Shown piece after piece: positions 46,863-56,919 of a stretch of 64,000 nt of DNA. Under the pieces are notes generated by a model. The model did not search any database and had not been told where the DNA came from. It saw nothing but the letters and a program-made list of their open reading frames with translations. The stretch spans positions 1 through 64,000 of the forward strand of contig JANRIG010000004.1 in assembly GCA_033765235.1 (NCBI GenBank). The letters run 5' to 3'. The DNA comes from JANRIG01 sp033765235. Its GTDB lineage: Bacteria > Bacteroidota > Bacteroidia > Cytophagales > UBA9547. Every line of letters begins with the position of its first letter. The stretch's first letter is position 1. A program made the translations under genes and the position numbers.

Positions 46863-48968
46863 CTAAAAAAACTTATACCTGTAGTCTTTCAACTTGGCTT
46901 TTTCGCGGATGGCTTCTGTAATGGTATATTCGCCGCGAGAGCTGCTTTGCTGCATAAGTTGGTTGCGGAAGTAGCTATAGTCTGCTATATCCGGTGCCAT
47001 ATATTTTTTTTGGGTTTGTACCAATATCACCCCTGATGAGCCTTTAATACCTTTGTATGATTTGCCTTCGGCTAGTGCAAATGCCACTCCTGTACCCTCC
47101 GGCTCAAAACCTGCGGGGTTTATATTAGCCTGTGCCAAATTAAGGTCCATAAACTGTGCAGGCATGATATTATTGCCTATCTTTTTGGCTGCATCGTCTA
47201 AATTATTATTGTCAGCTCCTATTTTTTCAAGTATTTTGGCTGCTTTTTTGTCTGCATATAATAATCCTACTATTTGCTGCTGATAGGCTTTAATATTAAC
47301 GGTTCCGTATTCATACTTTTCTGATAGTGCGCTCACCACATAGTTATTATCTACCTCTATCACGGGTGAAATATCACCTTCTTTAGCCTCAAGAAATGTC
47401 CACCTTATCACTTCTTTGGGGTTTTGCAGATTGTTGAGTGCAGTGTGCCCGGGTGTGAGATATACATAGTTTTTATAATAACCTGGAAAGTCTTTCAGGG
47501 CAAGGTCCATACCCGAAATATCTATACTTGATACAGCAAATTTCTCTGCTTTTTTAAATACAGAGTCTCGCGTTTTGTCGCCGGCAGATATGGCTTTGTC
47601 TACCTGAGCCACAAAATATTTTTTGTTGGTTTTGGGCTCTGTTACTTTGATTATGTGGTAGCCAAACTGGGTTTCTACAGGGTCTGGAAGTACCCCTGCT
47701 TTGGTAGCAGCAAATACAGCTTGCTCAAAGGACTTCACCATTTGTCCTTGTCCAAACCAACCTAAATCGCCGCCTTGCTGTGCAGAACCGTCTGTACCAT
47801 ACATTTGTGCCATCATTTCAAATGAGCCTCCGTTCATTATTTGCTTAAGTATGTCTTTGCATCTTGCCAGGGTAGCTGCCTTGGCTTCGGGAGAGTCATT
47901 TTCCCAACGGAATAGTATATGGCTTGCGCGTGCAGCATAAGCGGTATCATCTTTGAGGTTTGTCACTTTAAATATTTTGTACACATTGCCCTCTACCACA
48001 GGTCCGTACAATGAGTCTTTTTGAAATTTGCCAATGTTTTGCAACCCTTTTGGGAGCTGGCCGGGGTTCATCCAAAATGGTTCTGAAGGGTTGTCTGCGT
48101 TGATGGCTACAAATAGTGAATCATCATCAGAATTTCGAAATTCTTCTTTTATTTTTGCCAATTCCACCATAAAGTCCATAGTATCTGCCTGCGAGGGTAT
48201 GATTGGGAATGCTACATATTGTATATTGGCACTGGGTTCTAATATAAAGCGTGACGGATTGTTTTTGGCAAATTCTGCTATATCGTCTTCATTGATAGGT
48301 ACTTCTCCGTCTTGTATTACAGAGAAAGGTATGTTCACATATTTTATTTCGGCACGGCTTGCTGTAGCAGTGTATTCACGTTTTGCCTCGGCTTTGGTCA
48401 CATAGGCAGACTTGCGGATAAGGTTTTCATATTTCATACGCAGCCTGTCGACAGGGAGGTTTTTTTCAAAATTTACCCATATGGCCTGTTGCTTTTGCTC
48501 AAGTTTGCTAAGATTTTGTAAGTAGTTTATTATCATATTTTTGTCAAACTGACCTGTGTTAGGGTTTCTGAACGATTGCAATATGGCAGGGTGTATATTG
48601 CGGCCTTGCACCATGTCTATCTGCTCTTCTTGCCCCACTACAAGACCAAGCGCATCATACTCTTTTTGATAGGCTATTTTAAAAAAAAGTTGGTTCCAGG
48701 CTTGTGGAAGAAACTGCTGATTTTCTTCTTCGCCGGGTATTTTGTTGGTATTGAGATAATAGGAGTTTTTCATCTCATTAAGCTCGTTTTGAAACTTAGA
48801 AATGTGTATTTCCTCTCCGGCTATTTCGCCTACCACTTGTTGGTTTTTGCCAAGTATAAATGATGATGGGGAAAGCACATCGCCCCCGATGATGAAAAGT
48901 ATTAAACCAAATGCTATGATACCTATTGCCCAGCTCGATTTTTCTCTTATTTGTCCTATTAATGCCAT
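46863..48968 (-). CDS. PpiD/SurA-like membrane-anchored peptidyl-prolyl isomerase
   Basis: A periplasmic chaperone of 701 residues held by one N-terminal helix (about 12-29). A SurA-N-like helical domain with a KFQNELNEMKNSYY-type helix follows. The parvulin domain spans about residues 345-455, from ASHILFRW through GGDLGWFGQGQMV to ETQFGYHIIKV. The C-terminal part resembles the second, divergent helical/PPIase-like region of PpiD. It likely helps fold outer-membrane and secreted proteins, fitting the giant secreted products encoded nearby (inference). It has an unusually good ribosome-binding site. Confidence 0.9.
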   Translation of the reverse strand: MALIGQIREKSSWAIGIIAFGLILFIIGGDVLSPSSFILGKNQQVVGEIAGEEIHISKFQNELNEMKNSYYLNTNKIPGEEENQQFLPQAWNQLFFKIAYQKEYDALGLVVGQEEQIDMVQGRNIHPAILQSFRNPNTGQFDKNMIINYLQNLSKLEQKQQAIWVNFEKNLPVDRLRMKYENLIRKSAYVTKAEAKREYTATASRAEIKYVNIPFSVIQDGEVPINEDDIAEFAKNNPSRFILEPSANIQYVAFPIIPSQADTMDFMVELAKIKEEFRNSDDDSLFVAINADNPSEPFWMNPGQLPKGLQNIGKFQKDSLYGPVVEGNVYKIFKVTNLKDDTAYAARASHILFRWENDSPEAKAATLARCKDILKQIMNGGSFEMMAQMYGTDGSAQQGGDLGWFGQGQMVKSFEQAVFAATKAGVLPDPVETQFGYHIIKVTEPKTNKKYFVAQVDKAISAGDKTRDSVFKKAEKFAVSSIDISGMDLALKDFPGYYKNYVYLTPGHTALNNLQNPKEVIRWTFLEAKEGDISPVIEVDNNYVVSALSEKYEYGTVNIKAYQQQIVGLLYADKKAAKILEKIGADNNNLDDAAKKIGNNIMPAQFMDLNLAQANINPAGFEPEGTGVAFALAEGKSYKGIKGSSGVILVQTQKKYMAPDIADYSYFRNQLMQQSSSRGEYTITEAIREKAKLKDYRYKFF

Positions 48969-48973
48969 AAAAA

Positions 48974-48979
48974 CTCCTT
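48974..48979 (-). promoter_or_regulatory. Shine-Dalgarno site of the ppiD-like gene
   Basis: AAGGAG on the minus strand, five bases before the ATG at 48968. This is notable because most genes here lack such a site, as is usual in Bacteroidota. It confirms the chosen start. Confidence 0.6.
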
Positions 48980-48997
48980 ATATTAATTTTGGGTGTG

Positions 48998-49028
48998 CAA
49001 AGTAAAGTGATAAAAGCATAACTTCAAA
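48998..49028 (-). promoter_or_regulatory. Candidate promoter of the ppiD-like gene
   Basis: On the minus strand TTTG (49025-49028), 20 bases, then TACTTTG (48998-49004), one base shorter than the TAnnTTTG consensus. The leader would be about 25 bases. Confidence 0.45.
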
Positions 49029-49361
49029 ATTGATTTTGAGAATAAATAAAAATGAGATATGTTGCAGTATAGTACCGCAAATGAAAGAGCAAAAATATTA
49101 TTTCATAATTTTTTAAAAAAAATAGATGCCAACATATTAATTACACTAATTTACACAAATAAAAAACTAATACTTGAAAATATTGTATCCAACCCCTAAT
49201 ATTTATATGTTAAGACCTATGGGGATATTTATTTATGTTTGTGTTTGTATGTGCAATATGAAATGAGGTAAGTCTCAATATTATCTTTATGTTAAACTTT
49301 GTACTCACCTTTGTTATTACACCTCTTATCTATTTACTTTACTGGTTGAACATATATAGGT

Positions 49362-52300
49362 ATGGTAAAACTATTAAAAATTGCGTTATTATCCACTTTT
49401 TTATTCGCTTCTCCATCAATACTTGCACAACTCACAGACGATTTTGCTGATGGCGACTTCTCTGCAAACCCTGCTTGGAGCGGTGATATAGCAGACTATA
49501 CCGTGAATGGAATAAATCAATTACAACTCAATGCCTCAGTAGCCGGCACTTCTTACATATCTACCCCTGTATCCATTACAAATATTGCTAATGCAGAATG
49601 GTATTTTCAGGTAAGGTTGAATTTTGCGGCATCTACCTCCAATTTTGCACGCATATATTTGGTTTCAGACCAGCCCAACTTAGAGACAAATCTCAATGGA
49701 TATTTTTTGCAATTGGGCGAAACAGGTTCAGGAGATGTATTCAGGCTATATCGCAAAACAGGTGCTACCAATACTATTATTGCAAGCGGGGTCACTACTC
49801 TGGCATCAGCATTTCATGTAGATGTAAAAGTCACCCGCGACAATGCAGGGTTGTGGACATATTATGTAAAAAGTGTGACTTCATCGTCGTTTGGTGCCTC
49901 TGAAGCCACTGTCACAGATGCTACTCATAGTACAACCTCACACTTTGGTTTTGTATCAATATATACTGTATCAAATATTCAAAATTTTTATTTTGACAAT
50001 ATCACCGTAACCTCCCCACCCGACCTGTCATCGCCCTCTGTATCAGGTATTAATGTATTGTCAGAAAGTAGGTTACAAATAAATTTTAATGAAAGTGTAA
50101 GCACCACATCGGCAGGCGTGGCTGCAAATTATGTGGTGAGTACGGGTATTAATTCCCCCTCCAACATCACCGTATCAGGTACTGCTTCTATTTTGGATTT
50201 TGCAAATACTTTCTCAGGCAGTACCTTACACTACATCACTATCAGTGGCATTTCAGACCTTAGCAGCAATGTCATGAGTGCCTATGTCACTACTTTTATC
50301 TACACTGTCACTACCCCATCGGCACCTGCTACTGTCTCTGCCATTAACTTTAGAGAATTGGTGATTAATGAGATTATGGCAGACCCCTCAACTATATTGG
50401 GGAGTACTGAATACTTGGAAATATACAACACTACCAATCGCGATATAGCTCTGCAAGGTCTTGTGCTCATAGACGGTACCACACACCGTACCATTAACCA
50501 AAATGTGACCATTAGCGCATTGGGATATATGGTAATAGTGCCTACCTCAGCCGAACGTACAGCCCTACTCACCGATGTGCCCGGCATACAGGTCATTACT
50601 TTGACAGGTTTTGGTCTTACCAATGGCGGTGAGGCACTGCAGCTTACACTACCGGGGGCTAACCTTATAGACAGCTATACCTATGCCTCTGCTACTAAAG
50701 GCAAATCGTGGGAGCAGATAAATCCTTTACTCACAACCTCAGGCAGTTTTAACTGGGCACTGAGCAATGCTACCATTGGAGGCACACCCGGCACAGCCAA
50801 TATGCCCCTCACTGTAGGCGGTGGCACTGTGCTCACCATACCCTCAGACTTAGCATATAGAGAACTTGTAATCAGTGAAATAATGGCAGACCCTACGGGT
50901 TTTAACCCTGCTGTAGAATATTTAGAGATATACAATAATGGCACACGCAGCCTGCCACTTACCGGCTTAATACTCAGAGACGGCACTACTAATCGCACCA
51001 TAAACTATCCTGTGACAGTGCCAGCGAGTGGCTACATAGTGCTAGTACCAAACGAGGCTGATAAAACAGCGTTGCTCAATATTTACCCTTCCATAGGTGT
51101 GATAAGCCTTAGCGGGCTAAGCCTTACCAACAGTGGCGAAGCGCAAACTTTGCAACTGCCAAGTGGCACCATCATAGACAGCTATACCTATCCATCTGCT
51201 ACAGCCGGCAAAGCATTTGAAATCAGAAATCCTATACTTACCTGCTCAGGCACTTTCAACTGGACAGTGACGGGAGCAGCTGCGGGAGGTACTCCGGGTA
51301 CCCAAAATGCTGCATACTCCTTAGCAGTAACTGCCATGCCCATTTCTACCACAGGTATATCTATCATTAATCAAAGTACATTGGGGGTGAGTTTTTCATC
51401 CACTTTTTTAGCTAATACAGCTACAGTATCAGGCAACTATATAGTAAGTAATAGTATCAACAATCCTATGCTTGTGACATTAACTGCTAATAATACTAGT
51501 GCGACTATAGCATTTAATACCATATTTGTTGAATTTCAATCTTACACCATTACTATCTCAGGTATAGCCGACCCTTGTGGCAACACTGGCGGTACTCGTA
51601 CATTTAACTTTACGTATTTTCCGCCTGTCACCTATCCTGGTATAGGCTATCGCGATGTGGTAATCAATGAAATAATGGCTGATGTGAGTCCTGCACCCGG
51701 TGGTGTACCCGCCTTTGATTATATAGAGTTGTACAACAAAACTAATCAAACATTATTACTCAACCATTTGATAATAAGAGACTATGCAAGCACAGGTACA
51801 TATACAGACCGCAACTTCCCCTCAAATGCAACCATTGCAGGACAAGCCTTTGCCATATTATGTGCAGCTGCTGCTAAATCTGTATTTGAAACTTCTTTGC
51901 CGGGTGTTAATATATATACTATTTCAGGTTTTGCACCATCAGAGGAAGATAAGTATGCGCTCATAAATACCTTTGCAGGTAATAATACCATTGATGTGGT
52001 AGATTATAAATATGAATGGTATCGCAACACCGCCAAAGACGACGGGGGTTTTGCATTAGAACAAATAAACCCTAATACACCATGCAGTGGTGCCACCAAC
52101 TGGTCGGTGACAGGGCTTGCAAAAGGAGGCACACCCGGAGCTGTAAATTCTATATTTAGCAATACTACTGATAATACTGCACCCACTGTGAAAGGCATAT
52201 ATGTGGCAAGCATTAATCAAATAAAAATAGGTTTTTCTGAAAGTATGGATAGTACTACTCTCAAAAATAGCATACTATTTATGATAGCAGGTGTAAGTAT

Positions 52301-55300
52301 CACGGGTGCGGTGCCCAATGCATCGTCAGACTCTGTATCTATCAACTTTACACCCTCTTTGATAGTAGGCAATACATACAATATATCCATCACAGGGCTG
52401 CGCGACTGCCCCGGCAATACCATGACTGCCACTTCTCTACAATTTGGCAAAGGTCTGCAAGCACTGCCTTATCAAATAATAATCAATGAAATATACCCTG
52501 ACGAAACCCCTTCATTCGGGTTGCCGGCAGGCGAGTTCGTAGAACTTAAAAATAATACTAACAAAATAATAGACATAAGCGGATACAAAATAAAAGATGC
52601 CACCTCTGAGTATATATTTCCCGAAGGGTCAAATATACTACCCAATGAATATGTGATAGTGACTGCTGCTACCAAAGCATCATTATTTCAACCCTACGGT
52701 AAAGTAATAGTACCAGCCTCATTCTCATCTACTCTGCTCAACAATGATGGCGATGAAATAAAACTTACCAATGCTGCAGACATTATCATAGACCAAATGA
52801 AATATACCTCAGCAACCTACCGCGATGATAGCAAAAACGATGGAGGATATACGTTAGAAAAAATAAACCCTGCCATTACCTGTACAGGCGACTTTAATTG
52901 GAAAGCAAGCAACGCACCCACAGGTGGCACTCCGGGCGCACAAAACTCAGTATTGGATGCTGCTGCTACAGATACACAAATTCCCACCATTAAAAATTCA
53001 TATATGGAAACCCTTACCAGACTTATGGTAATATTTTCAGAAAACATGGACTCAGCCAGTGTGATAAATGTATCAAACATTATATCAAATACACTTGCAG
53101 TAAATACTATAGCTGTAAGGGGTGCGCTTAAAGATACATTGGAAATAAATTTTAATCAATTGGCTGTAGAGGGTACACCCTATGTGCTTACCCTTACCTC
53201 AGGGTACAAAGACTGCTCCGGCAATGCGCTCATTACCTCCACTGTATCATTTGGCATGGGCAAAAAGCCTGCGCGTAAAAATTTGATAATCAATGAACTA
53301 TACCCGGACGAAAATCCATCTTTAGGGTTGCCTTTGGGCGAATTTTTGGAGTTGCACAATACTACCAACCAATTATTAGACTTATCAGGATGCAGTATTG
53401 GAGATGATGATGACAGATATGAGTTTCCTGAATTTACCACCATATCCCCCAATGGGTATATCATCATATGTGCCTCTTCAAAATCAGCGTTATACCAAAG
53501 CTATGGCAAGGTGATATCACCTTCAGGATATTCATCTACTTTTCTTAGCAACGAGGCAGACCTTGTGATACTTCGCAATGCCTCAGGTGCCGAACTCGAC
53601 AGAGTATCATACACTACCGCATGGTACGGCAATGCAGATAAAGAAGATGGCGGATATACCATAGAACGGATAAACCCCAACGCACCTTGCTCATCGGCTG
53701 CCAACTGGAAAGCATCAGTCAGTAGTGTGGGAGGTACACCGGGCAGCATAAACTCTGTGTATAGCCTTGACCCTGACAAAGTAGCACCTGCTCTTATAGG
53801 TAATGCCGTGAAATCTACCAAGTATGAGATAGGTATAGCATTTAGCGAGCCTTTGGACAGTGCCTCGGTAAGCAATGCAGTGTACTCGCCCGGTACCATT
53901 CTATCCATAGTATCATTCAACCAAACTACCCCTACTTTGGACTCTATATTGGTAAGTTTCAATGCAGTATTTGAAACAGGTGTGCAATACACCCTCACCT
54001 TGAGTGGATTAAAAGATTGCGAAGGCAATATACTCACCACTACCGCCATTAACTTTGGTATTGGCCGCAAGGCACTTAAAAATGAAATTATCATCAATGA
54101 ACTAATGCCCGATGAGAGTCCTGTGGCAGGGTTGCCGGAGGCAGAGTTTGTAGAGATATTCAATACTACGTCAGATTTGATAAGTCTGAACGCTTTTACC
54201 CTAACAGACCCCAGCAGCAAAGGTAAATTTCCGGAAAATGCCTATATTTTGCCCAAAGAACATTTAATATTAACTTCCAATTCTAAAAATACATTATTCA
54301 CAAGCTATGGACGTGTGTATGGATTGTCAAGTTTTCCATCGCTCAACTCCTCCGGCGACTTTATCTCACTCAAAGACTCTAATGAAGCAGTGATAAACAG
54401 TGTGAACTACCTCGATGATTGGTACAGCGACCCCAAAAAGGGCGATGGCGGTTACACTTTGGAGCGCATAAACCCCTATAAAAATTGCGGTGGCAGATCT
54501 AACTGGAATGTGACCAAAGATGAGTCTGGAGGCACCCCCGGCAAGCAAAACTCCATCTTCAGCACCGGAAAAGATGGCGTAAAACCGACATATTCTGGTA
54601 CTTATGCTATAAGTAATCAATCGTTTGCGGTAGCATTTTCAGAAGCTTTGGACGCAGACTCGCTTAAGCTTGCAGATTTTTCGGTGGCGGGAATATTGCT
54701 TAGCAGCTACACGCTCAGTAGTATGAATGCAGATACACTGTTACTCAGTACGCAAGAAACACTGGACTCGAATAAAATTTATAACTTGAATATTAACAAA
54801 ATACAAGACTGCTCCGGCGAGAGTACAGGTGGCTTTAGCTTTGAGTCTGCACTGGGTGTGAGCCCCAAAAAGCACAGGGTGGCTATCAATGAAATAATGG
54901 CAGACCCCAAACCATCCATAAAACTGCCTGAATATGAGTATATAGAGCTATACAATGCATCTGACTCACTCTACAATCTGCAAGGATGTTATCTGTACAT
55001 TGATAAATCAAAAGTGATAATACCTGCCGGTATATTTATTAAACCCAAAAATTACTTAATAGTGACTAACAGCAAATACAAAAATGAATTTACAAAATAC
55101 GGATTGGTAGCCGGGCTGGATGGGCTTAGCAGCATTACCGACAATGATGAAAAAATAATATTGACCAATAACAAAGGGCTAAAGCTATCGCAAGTAGCCT
55201 TTGATGCAGAGTGGTATGGCAATAGCGAAAAAGACAACGGAGGATGGTCGCTGGAAAGGATAGACCCTACCAACCCCTGTGCGGAAGCAACTAATTGGAA

Positions 55301-56516
55301 AGCCAGCATAAATGCAGACGGAGGCACACCCGGCAAGCTCAACAGCATATACGCTACCATACCCGACAATACTGCACCCACTATAAAAGTATCCATAGCT
55401 GTAGCTGCTGACACATTGGAAATAAAATTTGATGAAATCATAGACAGCCTTTCTGCACTGAAAGCCAACTATTTATATGCTCAAAACCTATCTTCTCAAA
55501 TAAGCAAAATCAATGAAAAATCGGTGGTACTTGTACTAAATCCGGCTTTGCAATTGCAAACACCCTATCATGTGTCTGTAACAGGTGTAAAAGATTGTAA
55601 GCTCAACAGCAAACTTGAAGCACGTGAGGCTACATTTTTTCTTACCCAAAAACCTGACTCATTTGATGTGGTTATCAATGAACTATTATTCAACCCCAAT
55701 ACCAACGGACAGCGGTTTGTAGAAATATATAACCGCAGCAGCAAATATTTTAATATGCGCAACTGGGATATCTCATCATTAGACAAAGACTTGGGCACGC
55801 TGAGGAGCATACAAAAGATAAGCAGAGACAATGAGCTCATGCGCCCGGCAGAGTACAAAGTGCTGAGTGTGAGCAAAGAAAATATCAAAAATTTTTACCC
55901 CAAAGCACCAGACAGTACATTTATCAATATCAATAGTTTTCCATCGCTTGGCGACAAAGCTAATAATGAAGGAATAGTGATGCTTCTGACTCCGGAGCGC
56001 AAAACACTTGACAGGTTTGACTACTATGATGACTACCATACTAAGTTGCTCAGCAAAAAAGACGGAGTATCGCTGGAGAGAGTGAATGCAAATATGAAGA
56101 CTAATGATGAGGCCACTTGGCAATCTGCAGCAGCGACCGTTGGATATGCTACACCCGGCTATGTGAACTCTCAAAACATGGCAGGAGGGTCTGTGGGTGA
56201 AGGGCAAGTCACACTCAGTGCCAAAACATTTACGCCCGACGAAGATGGTATCAATGATGTACTGTACATTTACTTTAACTTTCCCAAGGCCGGGTACTCT
56301 ACCAATGTGACTATCATAGATGTGCATGGCAATATTACCCGCAGGCTAAAACGCAATGAAATAGCAGGCACCATGGGCACCTATGAATGGGACGGCACCA
56401 GCGATGAAGGCACAAGGGTGCGCAGCGGATACTACAGCCTGTGGGTGCAAGTGTATGACGACACCGGCAAAGTGACCTACTTCAGAGACAAGGTGGTGGT
56501 AAATTCTACATATTAG
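49362..56516 (+). CDS. Giant secreted protein with eight lamin-tail domains alternating with Ig-like domains
   Basis: A protein of 2384 residues with a signal peptide (about 1-22, ending SILAQ). Residues 24-220 form a jelly-roll domain. Eight lamin-tail domains begin near residues 329, 500, 764, 1036, 1307, 1573, 1839 and 2102. Each opens with a variant of VINEIMADP and EYLEIYN and closes with GGTPG..NS. SbsA-type Ig-like domains (for example IGIAFSEPLDSASV) separate them from the third onward, at a period of about 267 residues. The C-terminus (FTPDEDGIND ... DVHGNITRRL ... YEWDGTSDEG ... SGYYSLWVQV) is a FlgD-like/T9SS-type tail. It is expected on the cell surface or released. Lamin-tail domains in bacteria often accompany secreted nucleases or hydrolases, but no catalytic domain is seen, so a structural or adhesive role is more likely. 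Confidence 0.9.
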   Translation: MVKLLKIALLSTFLFASPSILAQLTDDFADGDFSANPAWSGDIADYTVNGINQLQLNASVAGTSYISTPVSITNIANAEWYFQVRLNFAASTSNFARIYLVSDQPNLETNLNGYFLQLGETGSGDVFRLYRKTGATNTIIASGVTTLASAFHVDVKVTRDNAGLWTYYVKSVTSSSFGASEATVTDATHSTTSHFGFVSIYTVSNIQNFYFDNITVTSPPDLSSPSVSGINVLSESRLQINFNESVSTTSAGVAANYVVSTGINSPSNITVSGTASILDFANTFSGSTLHYITISGISDLSSNVMSAYVTTFIYTVTTPSAPATVSAINFRELVINEIMADPSTILGSTEYLEIYNTTNRDIALQGLVLIDGTTHRTINQNVTISALGYMVIVPTSAERTALLTDVPGIQVITLTGFGLTNGGEALQLTLPGANLIDSYTYASATKGKSWEQINPLLTTSGSFNWALSNATIGGTPGTANMPLTVGGGTVLTIPSDLAYRELVISEIMADPTGFNPAVEYLEIYNNGTRSLPLTGLILRDGTTNRTINYPVTVPASGYIVLVPNEADKTALLNIYPSIGVISLSGLSLTNSGEAQTLQLPSGTIIDSYTYPSATAGKAFEIRNPILTCSGTFNWTVTGAAAGGTPGTQNAAYSLAVTAMPISTTGISIINQSTLGVSFSSTFLANTATVSGNYIVSNSINNPMLVTLTANNTSATIAFNTIFVEFQSYTITISGIADPCGNTGGTRTFNFTYFPPVTYPGIGYRDVVINEIMADVSPAPGGVPAFDYIELYNKTNQTLLLNHLIIRDYASTGTYTDRNFPSNATIAGQAFAILCAAAAKSVFETSLPGVNIYTISGFAPSEEDKYALINTFAGNNTIDVVDYKYEWYRNTAKDDGGFALEQINPNTPCSGATNWSVTGLAKGGTPGAVNSIFSNTTDNTAPTVKGIYVASINQIKIGFSESMDSTTLKNSILFMIAGVSITGAVPNASSDSVSINFTPSLIVGNTYNISITGLRDCPGNTMTATSLQFGKGLQALPYQIIINEIYPDETPSFGLPAGEFVELKNNTNKIIDISGYKIKDATSEYIFPEGSNILPNEYVIVTAATKASLFQPYGKVIVPASFSSTLLNNDGDEIKLTNAADIIIDQMKYTSATYRDDSKNDGGYTLEKINPAITCTGDFNWKASNAPTGGTPGAQNSVLDAAATDTQIPTIKNSYMETLTRLMVIFSENMDSASVINVSNIISNTLAVNTIAVRGALKDTLEINFNQLAVEGTPYVLTLTSGYKDCSGNALITSTVSFGMGKKPARKNLIINELYPDENPSLGLPLGEFLELHNTTNQLLDLSGCSIGDDDDRYEFPEFTTISPNGYIIICASSKSALYQSYGKVISPSGYSSTFLSNEADLVILRNASGAELDRVSYTTAWYGNADKEDGGYTIERINPNAPCSSAANWKASVSSVGGTPGSINSVYSLDPDKVAPALIGNAVKSTKYEIGIAFSEPLDSASVSNAVYSPGTILSIVSFNQTTPTLDSILVSFNAVFETGVQYTLTLSGLKDCEGNILTTTAINFGIGRKALKNEIIINELMPDESPVAGLPEAEFVEIFNTTSDLISLNAFTLTDPSSKGKFPENAYILPKEHLILTSNSKNTLFTSYGRVYGLSSFPSLNSSGDFISLKDSNEAVINSVNYLDDWYSDPKKGDGGYTLERINPYKNCGGRSNWNVTKDESGGTPGKQNSIFSTGKDGVKPTYSGTYAISNQSFAVAFSEALDADSLKLADFSVAGILLSSYTLSSMNADTLLLSTQETLDSNKIYNLNINKIQDCSGESTGGFSFESALGVSPKKHRVAINEIMADPKPSIKLPEYEYIELYNASDSLYNLQGCYLYIDKSKVIIPAGIFIKPKNYLIVTNSKYKNEFTKYGLVAGLDGLSSITDNDEKIILTNNKGLKLSQVAFDAEWYGNSEKDNGGWSLERIDPTNPCAEATNWKASINADGGTPGKLNSIYATIPDNTAPTIKVSIAVAADTLEIKFDEIIDSLSALKANYLYAQNLSSQISKINEKSVVLVLNPALQLQTPYHVSVTGVKDCKLNSKLEAREATFFLTQKPDSFDVVINELLFNPNTNGQRFVEIYNRSSKYFNMRNWDISSLDKDLGTLRSIQKISRDNELMRPAEYKVLSVSKENIKNFYPKAPDSTFININSFPSLGDKANNEGIVMLLTPERKTLDRFDYYDDYHTKLLSKKDGVSLERVNANMKTNDEATWQSAAATVGYATPGYVNSQNMAGGSVGEGQVTLSAKTFTPDEDGINDVLYIYFNFPKAGYSTNVTIIDVHGNITRRLKRNEIAGTMGTYEWDGTSDEGTRVRSGYYSLWVQVYDDTGKVTYFRDKVVVNSTY

Positions 56517-56688
56517 AATAAAGTATAAAGGGTAAATTTTAAAGTTTTTTCCCTTATTGCATATTCCTCTCACCGTTGGGTATTATAAATATATAAACTA
56601 TTTTTATAGGTTTTCAGAAACAAAATACGCAAATCTTATATTGTACATTTCATATTATTTTTCACCGTCTATACATCACTTCTCGGCG

Positions 56689-56919
56689 ATGGCTAAACTA
56701 AAGCCGATTTATGTGATAATAAGCATATTTGCTACGGTAGCAGGCGCATTATTTATATTAATTAGTTTTATAATAATTTTTGAGCCTATCGCTTTTTTCG
56801 GCGGCTTTTATTCTTGCTATAGTTTGTGCTACATATTTTTTATCAAAGATATTTATGGCTCTATATGCAGCAAAGCGTACCCACTCACTGCTATGGCTCA
56901 TAGCCTTGCGCTCCAGTAA
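56689..56919 (+). CDS. Doubtful small membrane protein overlapping the end of the M1 peptidase gene
   Basis: An open frame of 76 codons starting MAKLKPIYVIISIFATVAG and continuing as one strong hydrophobic helix (about residues 7-33). From about residue 24 it runs antisense to the last codons of the aminopeptidase gene, where its composition worsens. The first 30 codons look genuine, so this may be a small membrane protein or the front end of a broken gene. I cannot decide between these and chance. Confidence 0.22.
   Translation: MAKLKPIYVIISIFATVAGALFILISFIIIFEPIAFFGGFYSCYSLCYIFFIKDIYGSICSKAYPLTAMAHSLALQ

Larger units (their letters stand above)
48969..49361. other. Divergent intergenic region
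   Basis: 393 bases between two divergent genes. It holds the ppiD-like promoter and ribosome-binding site on the left. The right part is AT-rich, and I cannot fix the promoter of the lamin-tail gene. No gene is seen within it. Confidence 0.6.

Noticed and set aside
53501..54220. 239-codon minus-strand frame within the lamin-tail gene
   Set aside because: Antisense shadow produced by the repetitive codon use of the giant gene; similar shadows recur at each module.
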